Below, in pieces: positions 1-8,541 of a stretch of DNA of 64,000 nucleotides. The DNA is taken from positions 434,001 through 498,000 of the forward strand of contig NZ_JBLFEP010000005.1 of the NCBI RefSeq assembly GCF_047345415.1, in the 5' to 3' direction. This DNA comes from Maribacter_C sp947494565. Its GTDB lineage: Bacteria > Bacteroidota > Bacteroidia > Flavobacteriales > Flavobacteriaceae. The translations under genes and the position numbers were made by a program. Each line of letters opens with the position of its first letter. Positions within the stretch are counted from its first letter, which is position 1. The notes under the pieces were generated by a model. It worked only from the letters and a program-made list of their open reading frames with translations. It ran no database searches and had not been told where the DNA came from.

Positions 1-3000
1 AAACAGTGCCGTACCGTTTCTACCTCTACACGGTAGGTATCCGGACCTAGGTTGGTAAAGGCACCCGTAGTATTGGTATCCACAACGGCATTCGAGCTAT
101 CGAACAAACGGAAGGCCAAAACCGCATCGGCATTCGGGTTCGGTTGCAATATCGTGGTGATGCTACCATCATTGGCATTGTTACAGGTAATATCCGTGGC
201 ACCCGTATCAATAATCTGAGGTACGATGGGTTCTTCACTAATAATATCCACAACGGTAAATTGACAAGGATTGACCCCATCGGTGACCTGATTATCGGTC
301 ACCACCACTTGATAAGTACCAGGAGCGATACCAGTGAACGTTCCATTATTGACTTGAATCACATTTGCGATTGCAGCACCAGTATAATCCGTACCGCTTA
401 ATTCGAAAGTGAAGTCACCACTTCCTCCATTGGCCGTAATAACGATTTCACCATCTGCATTCGTACAATTTGGTGGGGTAGTCGTAAAATCGGCAGAGGC
501 GGATAGTACTTGATATACATCTGCGGAATCATCAACAAAACAGCCGTTGACATCCGTTACGTTAATAGGGTAATTGCCAATACTATTCACATAGAAGACA
601 GCTTGGGTAGGTACCCCGGGCGTGTAGACAGGGGTTAGGCTCACTCCATCCAAGATAAAAGTGGGCGTGTCAATGGTTCCCGGCATTTCTACGGTAATCT
701 CAAAACCACCAACAGGCGTACTTACATCACATTGATTATTTACGGTAATGGTTGGAGCCGGAAGCGGCGGGTCTTCTTGAATCACTGCGGCAGAAATCCG
801 ATACGAACAAAGGTTCAAATCCCGTACCCAAATATCATAGGAGATACCGGGAGCCAAGGAACCTGGTAACGAAACCGTTGTACCCGTGGTAAAATCGTCG
901 GAAGGATCTGCCGGAGTTGCGGTACCATCCTCATCCACCGGTGTTCCAGCAGGAACATAGGCAAACTCGTACGGAGAACCATCCGGAAGGGATCCTGGCC
1001 CTGAAGAGGGATACGGAACACCACCACTACCGCGCACCGTTAGGAGTCCGGGAGCATTACAATTCGCATTTTGATTACTGACAATATCAACTCGAGGTGC
1101 ATTCAAGATCGCTTCATCTTCCGCTCCTGCAGAACAATCTCCCGAGTCTTCTACGGCGACCCCGTAACGTCCAGCTGGGACCGTTAGATCCGTGGCCAAC
1201 GTAAGGTCGAAGGTACCTATTACCGTAAACACGACGGCTCCTGTATCCAAATTGGTGATGGTCACATCATAAGGAGGCGTTCCTGCGTTGGCGCCATCTA
1301 TAGTATAATTCACACCAACATTGCCGTTGCGACAGGTAGCTCCATCGACATCAAGGGAAACGGTCAAATTCGGTCCGTCCGGTAATCGGATGACCTCTTG
1401 GTAGGTACAACCTGTATTGACATCCCTTACCTCAATAGTATAGGATACCCCTAGCAACAGGTTAGCAAAACAATGCCGGTCTGGTGGACTGTTCAAGGGT
1501 AACCAAGGGGATACAGGGTCGGTGACCATCCGTATTTCATAATTTTCAGGTAAGGTACCTCCGGTAACCTCAACACAAAGGGTTTCTCCTCCAGGTGTAC
1601 AGGTAAGAGGTGGTACGATAGGGTCAGGTATAATATCCAAACTTCCAGTATCAATGGTAAAGGGTTGGATATCATTACACCCTCGTGCATCTACGACAAT
1701 AACTTGGTAGTTTCCAGGAATCAGACCAGGATCGGTAATGACCAAGGGCAAATCACCCGGAGCCACGTTGTTTTGACTAAAGAACGGATTACCGAAAATA
1801 TCCTCGACCACAATGCTATAATTAGGACTACCCGGCGTAATGCTATTGATCGTAACTCCTCCAGATGCAGGAGCACTAGGACTACAGGTGGCATCAATCG
1901 GAGTGACATTCGCTACCGGAGCTGGGTCCAGATTTGCTGTGACCACAACAGTTTGTAGGGAAGTTGGACACCCACGATCATCGATAACGATGTATTCGTA
2001 AGTTCCAGCCGCCAATCCGCTATAAATGTTCTGCGAAGAAAAAGTGTATAGGACACCATCGCCCGCATTGCCATCAGGATAAGCAGGGTCGGTTACCACA
2101 TCCGTTAGTGACCCTACAGGTCCGAAAACATACTGAAAGGGTGCTACACCAGGATTAACTATTGGAACAAGCTCAACAAAACCACTATTGGGATCCCCAC
2201 AACTGGGTCCGGTCGGGTTGGCCGTTGCCGTAATATTGGTAGGTTCGATCATAGTGAGCGGATCCGAAATATCGGTACAGCTATTATTATCCGTAAGTTC
2301 AATCGTGTAATCACCATGTTCGCCGAATGGAACGGTATAGGTAAATGGATTCGAGGGTAAGGGTACCCCATTATGACCTGGGACAACAACACCATCCTTT
2401 CTCAAGATATAGGAAGTTGTGGAGAGGTCAGAGATATCTCCCCCAGTAACTACAATATCAAGGGCTCCATCTCCCCCACAGGCTATCTCACTGTTGAGAT
2501 TCAATTGCACCTGTAATTCGGGCTCAATAACAATTGGAGGCAATGTTGCCGTACAATTGGTTACAATATTCTCTACTTCTATCGTATAGGTACCCGGTAC
2601 AAGATTGGTAAAAGTATGCGTACCAGGGGTTCCCAAAGGTTGTAATCCTTGTCCGACGATTCGAAAACGGTGATCGCTCAGATTACCGGTACCTACTGCG
2701 GAAAACACCTCAATTGATGCAAAACTGGCAGAGGTAAAGCATCTGTTTATGGTTCCCTCCGTAATAGTGGGAGCACCTAAGGAAACTAAAACAAAAGTGG
2801 TACTAGCAATACAGCCTTCAGCATCACGTACTTCCAAGGTATATGTTCCTGTTTCATTCAAGCCTCCGAAAAAGCGACCGTTTTTCCACGGAATGACCGT
2901 TCCTCCAGGGTAAGTCAATTGATATTGTGGTTGTCCTGAAAAACCGCCTATTTTATTTGCCCTAACCGTACCTACGTTGCCATTGGTACAAGACATTGGA

Positions 3001-5471
3001 GTCACGGTTGGTGTTACGGATAAAGGTGAAGGAGGTCCGGAAATCACTAAATCGGCCGTATCGGTACAATTGGTATCCGCATCGGTTACGGTAATCGTGT
3101 AAGTACCTGCACCCAAATTTGTTACTGGAATTTCAAGATCACTACTAGAACCGCTCAAGGCCGTACCTGAAATAGAATAAGTATAATCGGCGCCGGGGGT
3201 ATCCGGGTTGAACCCATCAATGATGAAGGCCCCGAAACCATCGGTGGCACCTGTACACACATTGGTATCCCCACCAGCCTTAATACGGGCACGAATGGTA
3301 CTGATTCCTCCAGTTACAAAACTGGCCGGATGCGTACATCCATTCACATCGGTGACTATGAAATCATGTCTTGTATCGAGTACCAAATTTGGAAAAACAT
3401 TACTCGCCTGAGGAGCGGTAACCGCCCCTGCGGGTGCAACGATTTCATAGGTAGAAACTGCTGCGCCACCTACGACGGTAACGGTGACTTCGCTGGTACC
3501 TGTTGCGCAATTGATACTCCCTTGTGCGAAGGTAATATCGGTAGGGGTCGCCGGGTCATTAATGACCAAAGGTGCACCAATGGGTTGGCGGCAATCAGAG
3601 TCATCCCTAATAAAGGGGGTATACGTTCCCGGAGCTAAACCTGAAAAGACGGTTCCCACCTGATAATTCACATTATCTATACTGTATTCATATCCCGTTC
3701 CGGTACCACCAGCGGTCATGCCCGGATCAAAGGTAATGGTACCTCCGCCAGCCGTACAGGTAAAGTCGGCCGTAACCGAAGCTGAACCGGTAATACTAGA
3801 GTCTGACGTAACCACCACAGTGTCCGAAATTTGGACCTCACAAGAAAAGGCACCCTGCGTATAGCGGACCCACATATCATTATAGGTACCATCGGGTACG
3901 TTTACAATAGTGAAGTTCACCCAAGGGTCTCCCGAGGAAACACGGAATTCCAAATCATAACCAGGATTGCTTACGACTTGGAAATCAATTTTACCTCCTC
4001 CATTGGTACAGGTTCCCAAAATAGGTTCCGGATCGATTACAGGTGGTGGTAAGTCATCAATATAAACCGATAAGGGCTGATCAGGACTACATCCGTTAGC
4101 ATCGGTAATCGTAAAGGTATATGTATCTGAAGTAGTTACTGCAAATTGTGAGGTTTGCGTATCTGTATAAGGTGCTGGTGAAACACCACTACCTGTTCCC
4201 CAAACGACGGTATAGGTATAAGGCGGTGTTCCTCCCGTTGTGGTAATATCAATATCGATACTGGTAATGTTCGCACAACCAAAACTCTGTCCGTTTAGGT
4301 TGGCATCGGCGACAATGGGCTGCAGTCCCTGACCTATTACAATAGGATCACCATTGGTGTCCTCATCCTGTGTGGGAGCCAAGATGCCATTGGCAAAATC
4401 ATCTTGACATTCAGGGGTTTCCACCTTAACAATATAGGTTCCCGGACTTACCGAAGAAAATAAATACGAATCAGGAGCGATACCCGGTGTAAAAACAATC
4501 GGTTGGTTCGTACCAGCGTCAATTAAGGTATAACTATAAGGTCCCGGAACTTCTGAACCGTTAAGCTGCACAAAGATATCGCCATTTTGACCAGGGCAAT
4601 TGGCATCGGTCACAGTGACCTCAATATCGAGGGTCCTATCGGCAATAGTGAACGGAGGATAAGGGTATTCACAGGCATTAGGCGTATTTTTAAGTCGCAC
4701 TTCAACCGTATAATCACCTACGGCCAAATCAGTGAACTCTTTTGAATCTTGCCATGGTCCAAAACCACCGGTTCCCGCAGCGATTCTCAGTTCGTAGGCA
4801 GGAGAAAGTGAGGTGATCCGTATACTGCCTAAAGTACCACAAACCACATCATTAACTTCGTAGCTATAATCAAATGAACTTTTCGTCGCCTTGATATAGT
4901 AGGTGTTTCCTCCAACACGCACGCGGTATTCCGTTCCAGAGGAAACCGAAATACTAGCCGGGTCGATAGTATAGTTAGCACCTGTAGCGATTTGAGTCCA
5001 GTTTGAAGGGCTATTGGTACAATTGGAACCGGCCACCAAAAATGAAGGACATACTTCTCCAAAGTCAAGTGCACAAGCCCCAGTAGGAACGTACTGTTCC
5101 CAGATGGCTCCGGATGGATTTCCAGCGATGGACAAGTCTTTGAAATCGTAGTCACCACAGACAAAGACTTCAGCCACTAAACTTCCGTCTACACCACAAT
5201 TTGATTCTGTATCCGCACCTAGTACGGTCGTCGGGGGCATAAAAGATAAAGCCCTGGTGCTTGAAAAAGGTTTCTCCGCCGGGCGGGAAGATCGTTCTGG
5301 AATTTCCGTTTTATCCGTATCGTCTAAAACAGGAAGCGTTTCCTCGATTGCCAGTGCCACGTCCACAATAAAACTATGTAGCTTCTCATTGGCAAGGGCT
5401 GTTGTAAAAACTACTGAAAGTATGGCTAGGGATAGCGCATACAGTAGATGCCTTTTTTTTATAGGGAGCAT
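1..5471 (-). CDS. Giant SprB-repeat surface adhesin, N-terminal part (3' end outside window)
   Basis: One open frame runs leftward from an ATG at 5471 to the window edge without a stop (at least 1823 codons), so the protein is truncated by the window, not by mutation. It starts with a Sec signal peptide (MLPIKKRHLLYALSLAIL, then a hydrophobic stretch ending near ALANEK). After an N-terminal domain of about 250 residues comes a long series of roughly 90-110-residue Cys-containing modules. They share patterns such as GTYTxxVxDxxxC and TPPYTYTV, for example TYTFTITDANGC, TYTLEVRDAEGC and TYTITVTDADTNC. These are typical of SprB repeats in flavobacterial gliding adhesins exported by the type IX secretion system. 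The C-terminal T9SS sorting domain would lie beyond position 1. Role inferred: cell-surface adhesion or gliding. It is transcribed divergently from the sugar dehydrogenase at 5610. Confidence 0.88.
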   Translation of the reverse strand, partial: MLPIKKRHLLYALSLAILSVVFTTALANEKLHSFIVDVALAIEETLPVLDDTDKTEIPERSSRPAEKPFSSTRALSFMPPTTVLGADTESNCGVDGSLVAEVFVCGDYDFKDLSIAGNPSGAIWEQYVPTGACALDFGEVCPSFLVAGSNCTNSPSNWTQIATGANYTIDPASISVSSGTEYRVRVGGNTYYIKATKSSFDYSYEVNDVVCGTLGSIRITSLSPAYELRIAAGTGGFGPWQDSKEFTDLAVGDYTVEVRLKNTPNACEYPYPPFTIADRTLDIEVTVTDANCPGQNGDIFVQLNGSEVPGPYSYTLIDAGTNQPIVFTPGIAPDSYLFSSVSPGTYIVKVETPECQDDFANGILAPTQDEDTNGDPIVIGQGLQPIVADANLNGQSFGCANITSIDIDITTTGGTPPYTYTVVWGTGSGVSPAPYTDTQTSQFAVTTSDTYTFTITDANGCSPDQPLSVYIDDLPPPVIDPEPILGTCTNGGGKIDFQVVSNPGYDLEFRVSSGDPWVNFTIVNVPDGTYNDMWVRYTQGAFSCEVQISDTVVVTSDSSITGSASVTADFTCTAGGGTITFDPGMTAGGTGTGYEYSIDNVNYQVGTVFSGLAPGTYTPFIRDDSDCRQPIGAPLVINDPATPTDITFAQGSINCATGTSEVTVTVVGGAAVSTYEIVAPAGAVTAPQASNVFPNLVLDTRHDFIVTDVNGCTHPASFVTGGISTIRARIKAGGDTNVCTGATDGFGAFIIDGFNPDTPGADYTYSISGTALSGSSSDLEIPVTNLGAGTYTITVTDADTNCTDTADLVISGPPSPLSVTPTVTPMSCTNGNVGTVRANKIGGFSGQPQYQLTYPGGTVIPWKNGRFFGGLNETGTYTLEVRDAEGCIASTTFVLVSLGAPTITEGTINRCFTSASFASIEVFSAVGTGNLSDHRFRIVGQGLQPLGTPGTHTFTNLVPGTYTIEVENIVTNCTATLPPIVIEPELQVQLNLNSEIACGGDGALDIVVTGGDISDLSTTSYILRKDGVVVPGHNGVPLPSNPFTYTVPFGEHGDYTIELTDNNSCTDISDPLTMIEPTNITATANPTGPSCGDPNSGFVELVPIVNPGVAPFQYVFGPVGSLTDVVTDPAYPDGNAGDGVLYTFSSQNIYSGLAAGTYEYIVIDDRGCPTSLQTVVVTANLDPAPVANVTPIDATCSPSAPASGGVTINSITPGSPNYSIVVEDIFGNPFFSQNNVAPGDLPLVITDPGLIPGNYQVIVVDARGCNDIQPFTIDTGSLDIIPDPIVPPLTCTPGGETLCVEVTGGTLPENYEIRMVTDPVSPWLPLNSPPDRHCFANLLLGVSYTIEVRDVNTGCTYQEVIRLPDGPNLTVSLDVDGATCRNGNVGVNYTIDGANAGTPPYDVTITNLDTGAVVFTVIGTFDLTLATDLTVPAGRYGVAVEDSGDCSAGAEDEAILNAPRVDIVSNQNANCNAPGLLTVRGSGGVPYPSSGPGSLPDGSPYEFAYVPAGTPVDEDGTATPADPSDDFTTGTTVSLPGSLAPGISYDIWVRDLNLCSYRISAAVIQEDPPLPAPTITVNNQCDVSTPVGGFEITVEMPGTIDTPTFILDGVSLTPVYTPGVPTQAVFYVNSIGNYPINVTDVNGCFVDDSADVYQVLSASADFTTTPPNCTNADGEIVITANGGSGDFTFELSGTDYTGAAIANVIQVNNGTFTGIAPGTYQVVVTDNQVTDGVNPCQFTVVDIISEEPIVPQIIDTGATDITCNNANDGSITTILQPNPNADAVLAFRLFDSSNAVVDTNTTGAFTNLGPDTYRVEVETVRHC

Positions 5472-5609
5472 AGGTTAAGTCGAGTTTGGGCAAGAATACT
5501 CGTGATTTGGGGATCAAAATATTCTCTAGTGTAATTGTTTAAACTTATAAATTCTCTTTAATATTCAACGTCTAGGGGTTACCTTAGTATTAATATCAAA
5601 CGACTGAAT

Positions 5610-6731
5610 ATGGAAAAAAGTGTGTTCTTAGTGGGATTATTCATCGTCAGCCTCCAATTGTCTTGCGCTCAAGACCCTGAAAATCAAGTGTCTAAAGCAA
5701 AAAATATGCCTTTTTCAGCTGAGCTACTGATCGATGAACTGCAAGTTCCATGGGGGTTGGAAGTGCTTCCTGACGGTAGTATTCTCGTAACGGAAAAATC
5801 CGGTGAAATCATTCATTTCAAGGATGGAAAAAAAACACAAATCGCAAATGTGCCGGAAGTCTATAAAAGAGGTCAGGGCGGACTTCTGGATATTAAATTA
5901 CATCCCGATTATGCAAGCAATGGTTGGTTGTACATTTCCTATGCCTCCGCTGAAGGAGAGGGTAAAGGCGGTCACACCGCACTAATGCGTGCCCAAATCA
6001 AAGATAATTCACTAATAAACAAAGAGTTACTCTACAAAGCCTCACCTAACACGACAAAAGGACAACACTTCGGGTCACGAATAACATTCGACAATGACGG
6101 ATACCTATACCTGTCTATTGGAGAACGTGGGGCCAGAGATGAAAATCCACAGGATATTACCCGCGATGGGGGCAAAATCTATCGATTTTTTGATGATGGA
6201 AGAATACCAAAAGACAACCCTTTTGTTGGGACCAAGGATGCCAAAGAAGCGATTTATAGCTATGGCCATAGAAATCCCCAAGGACTCTTGAAGCATCCGG
6301 ATACAGGGGAGATTTGGGATCATGAGCATGGCCCAAGGGGCGGTGATGAAATCAATATTGTGAAACCTGGCAAAAATTATGGTTGGCCGGTCGTTACCTA
6401 TGGTATCAACTACAGTGGCACCCCGATTACCGACAAAACCGAGATGCCCGGTATGGAAGAGCCTATTCATTATTGGTTGCCTTCGATTGCACCAAGTGGT
6501 ATGGCATTTATGACCTCCGATAAGTATGGGGATTGGAAAGGCAGCTTATTGGTCGGTTCTTTGAAATATCAGTATCTAGAACGGCTCGTACTGGAGGGCA
6601 CCAAGGTGGTTGACAGGCAAAAACTTATGGACGGTATAGGTCGCGTCCGAGACGTCAAAGAAGGCCCTGACGGATTGATTTACGTCTCCGTAGAGGGAAA
6701 AGGGGTATATAGATTGGTCCCGAAAGGATAG
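5610..6731 (+). CDS. PQQ-dependent aldose sugar dehydrogenase (GSDH/YliI family) lipoprotein
   Basis: 373 residues. A lipoprotein signal ends in the lipobox LQLSC with Cys19, so the enzyme is probably membrane-anchored in the periplasm or outer membrane. The glucose/sorbosone dehydrogenase beta-propeller is recognisable from PWGLEVLPDG (47-56), QGGLLDIKLHPDY (about 89-101), GQHFGSRI with a likely catalytic His153, GHRNPQGL (219-226) and EHGPRGGDEIN (239-249). Family members oxidise aldoses to lactones using pyrroloquinoline quinone and pass electrons to the respiratory chain. No PQQ synthesis genes are in the window, so the cofactor may be scavenged; that is inference. Monocistronic: an opposite-strand gene lies on each side. 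Confidence 0.85.
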   Translation: MEKSVFLVGLFIVSLQLSCAQDPENQVSKAKNMPFSAELLIDELQVPWGLEVLPDGSILVTEKSGEIIHFKDGKKTQIANVPEVYKRGQGGLLDIKLHPDYASNGWLYISYASAEGEGKGGHTALMRAQIKDNSLINKELLYKASPNTTKGQHFGSRITFDNDGYLYLSIGERGARDENPQDITRDGGKIYRFFDDGRIPKDNPFVGTKDAKEAIYSYGHRNPQGLLKHPDTGEIWDHEHGPRGGDEINIVKPGKNYGWPVVTYGINYSGTPITDKTEMPGMEEPIHYWLPSIAPSGMAFMTSDKYGDWKGSLLVGSLKYQYLERLVLEGTKVVDRQKLMDGIGRVRDVKEGPDGLIYVSVEGKGVYRLVPKG

Positions 6732-6763
6732 AACAGGAATCCTATTTCTCCTGCTCTTGCCCA

Positions 6764-6782
6764 TTCCCAAAACCTTTGGGAA
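6764..6782. terminator. Possible bidirectional hairpin between convergent genes
   Basis: TTCCCAAA at 6764-6771 and TTTGGGAA at 6775-6782 form a perfect 8-bp inverted repeat with a 3-nt loop. It lies in the 70-bp gap between the convergent dehydrogenase and murQ stops. There is no clear T-tract on either side, so the terminator role is inferred from position only. Confidence 0.35.
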
Positions 6783-6801
6783 CTATTGGAGGAATCCAAA
6801 A

Positions 6802-7614
6802 TTAGGATTTTCCGGCGGCAATAGCCTCTTTAACCGAGCCGTGCTTTTGAAGTAACTGTTCCGCCTCATCATACGAAATACCCAAACCTTCGACTACATA
6901 GCGTACCCCACGATCGACCAATTTATTGTTGCTCAACTGCATATGCACCATTTTATTTCCCTTTACTCGGCCGATTCTGATCATCAAGGCCGTCGAAATC
7001 ATATTGAGTGCCAGTTTTTGCGAAGTACCGCTTTTCATACGTGTACTTCCTGTAACGAACTCAGGCCCGACGTTCATTTCTATTGGGATATCCACTACCT
7101 CCGCCAGAGGAGAACCAGGATTATTCGTAATACCGGCTGTTAAAAGTCCATTTTTCTTCGCATCGGCAATACCACCCAAGACATAGGGCGTGGTACCCGA
7201 GGCGGCAATACCAACAACGACATCCAAATCGGTCATCTCATGGACCATAAGATCCGACCAAGCTTGTTGGCTATCATCTTCTGCATGCTCAACGGATTTT
7301 CGAATTGCGATATCACCACCAGCAATTAGGCCTACTACCCGTTCATGGGGCATGCCATAGGTCGGTGGAATTTCAGAGGCGTCAAGAATACCCAAACGAC
7401 CGCTGGTACCGGCGCCAATGTAGAAAAGCCTCCCTCCTTTTTCAAAACGTTCGGCCAAGGCATCGACCAACTCCGTAATTTGAGGTATGGCAAGGGCCAC
7501 GGCATCGGCGACTTTTTTATCTTCCTCGTTCATTTTTTGAAGTAAGACCGCCGTGTCCAACTGTTCTAAATTGTCATGGTTTGACGGGGTTTCGGTAATT
7601 TTAGTATAGCTCAT
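6802..7614 (-). CDS. murQ: N-acetylmuramic acid 6-phosphate etherase MurQ
   Basis: 270 residues, slightly shorter than the usual ~300. MurQ cleaves the lactyl ether of MurNAc-6-phosphate to give GlcNAc-6-phosphate and D-lactate in the cytoplasm. The SIS-domain signature GAGTSGRLGILDASEIPP (about 67-84) is intact. The two glutamates that match the E. coli catalytic residues are present: Glu81 in ASEIPP and Glu112 in HAEDDS. It lies 3 bp downstream of the DeoR-type regulator and so is very likely co-transcribed with it. AnmK, which makes its substrate from anhydroMurNAc, is the last gene of the divergent operon at 16536-17612, so one locus holds both enzymes. Confidence 0.94.
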   Translation of the reverse strand: MSYTKITETPSNHDNLEQLDTAVLLQKMNEEDKKVADAVALAIPQITELVDALAERFEKGGRLFYIGAGTSGRLGILDASEIPPTYGMPHERVVGLIAGGDIAIRKSVEHAEDDSQQAWSDLMVHEMTDLDVVVGIAASGTTPYVLGGIADAKKNGLLTAGITNNPGSPLAEVVDIPIEMNVGPEFVTGSTRMKSGTSQKLALNMISTALMIRIGRVKGNKMVHMQLSNNKLVDRGVRYVVEGLGISYDEAEQLLQKHGSVKEAIAAGKS

Positions 7615-7617
7615 AGG

Positions 7618-8367
7618 TTATAGAATTCGAATATCGTGGTTTCTAAAGGAGTTTAAAAGTTGGTTTTCAGGGAGCAGTTCGGTAATCATGGTATTGATAG
7701 CATTGATATCACAGGTCTTGTACCGATGTTGCGAATTCAGTTTTTCTGAAATGCACAACAATACCGTTTTCTTGGCAGCTTGTATCACTGCCTTTTTTAA
7801 CTGTACGATATCCCAATCGAATTCGGTCAGACCATAGGTTGAATCGACATATCCTGTACCTATAAAACTATAATCGACCTTGATTTCGGACAAATTGTGA
7901 ATGGCGTTGGCGCCGATGGAGATTTGGGAATCCTTGGAAATTTGACCTCCCACAAAGATCACGGTAACATTCCCTTTTGTGGTAAGCTCCATGGCCACGG
8001 GCAAACTCAGGGTGAAACAGGTGATTTCAAGATGATCTGGAATCATACGCGCCAACTCTAAACAAGTCGTGCCCCCATCTATAAAAATTACGCCCCCACT
8101 CTTCAAGAGGCTGCTCGCTTTTTCAGCAATGATCAATTTTTCATTCAGGGCATACACATTCGTGTTTCGCGTACTGTTCGTCGTGAAACCAAGGGAGACG
8201 GCTCCTCCGTGGACCTTGCGTAACTTTTGCTCTGCGTCTAGTTCTTTCACATCCCTACGAACGGTATCAATGGATACATCAAGCGTTTCGGCGATATCGG
8301 TGAGCAAAATACGGTTATGCAACTCCACTTCGTTCAAAATGGTCTGTTGTCGTTCTTCTTTAAGCAT
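7618..8367 (-). CDS. DeoR-family transcriptional regulator of the amino-sugar/recycling locus
   Basis: 249 residues, the normal length for DeoR/GlpR/AgaR repressors. The N-terminal winged helix spans roughly residues 5-58, with the recognition helix in VSIDTVRRDVKEL and the family hallmark KVHGGA at 51-56. The rest is a DeoRC sugar-phosphate sensor fold with FIDGGTTCLELA near 95-106. It is transcribed with murQ and divergently from the NagB-fusion operon, the usual arrangement for a local repressor whose inducer is a sugar phosphate such as GlcNAc-6-P or GlcN-6-P (inferred). The inverted repeat at 8482-8517 is its best candidate operator. Confidence 0.85.
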   Translation of the reverse strand: MLKEERQQTILNEVELHNRILLTDIAETLDVSIDTVRRDVKELDAEQKLRKVHGGAVSLGFTTNSTRNTNVYALNEKLIIAEKASSLLKSGGVIFIDGGTTCLELARMIPDHLEITCFTLSLPVAMELTTKGNVTVIFVGGQISKDSQISIGANAIHNLSEIKVDYSFIGTGYVDSTYGLTEFDWDIVQLKKAVIQAAKKTVLLCISEKLNSQHRYKTCDINAINTMITELLPENQLLNSFRNHDIRIL

Positions 8368-8386
8368 AATACACTCTTACAAAATA

Positions 8387-8394
8387 CAAATATA
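8387..8394 (-). promoter_or_regulatory. Candidate -7 box for deoR-murQ
   Basis: On the minus strand this reads TATATTTG, an exact match to the Bacteroidota -7 consensus TAnnTTTG. It lies about 20 bp upstream of the regulator's ATG at 8367. No convincing -33 TTG was found at the usual spacing, so this is a pattern match only. Confidence 0.45.
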
Positions 8395-8481
8395 GGTATT
8401 ATTTCAGTTTGCCGTTTTTTTCTATTTTGAAATTGAATTAAATGTTAAAAAAGCATAAAGCTGCAAAATAAATGGCAAAAA

Positions 8482-8517
8482 ACTGCAAAATATCATTTTA
8501 TTGCCTACATTTGCAGT
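8482..8517. promoter_or_regulatory. Inverted-repeat operator candidate for the DeoR-type regulator
   Basis: ACTGCAAA (8482-8489) and TTTGCAGT (8510-8517) form a perfect 8-bp inverted repeat separated by 20 bp. Additional GCAAAA units start at 8463, 8475 and 8485, at 12- and 10-bp spacing, so they lie on about the same face of the helix. The right arm overlaps the -7 box of the NagB operon, so a protein bound there would block RNA polymerase. The regulator gene is next door. Binding itself is inferred. Confidence 0.5.
8506..8513 (+). promoter_or_regulatory. Candidate -7 promoter box of the recycling operon
   Basis: TACATTTG matches the Bacteroidota -7 consensus TAnnTTTG exactly and is 28 bp upstream of the ATG at 8542. 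It is followed by GC, as in many flavobacterial promoters. It overlaps the right arm of the inverted repeat at 8482-8517. Confidence 0.55.
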
Positions 8518-8541
8518 GTTTAAATTTTATCACATACACTA

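Noticed and set aside
5257..5478. Plus-strand open frame with Met start opposite the adhesin signal region
   Set aside because: It is antisense to the well-supported adhesin N terminus and has low-complexity Ser-rich composition; no family features.
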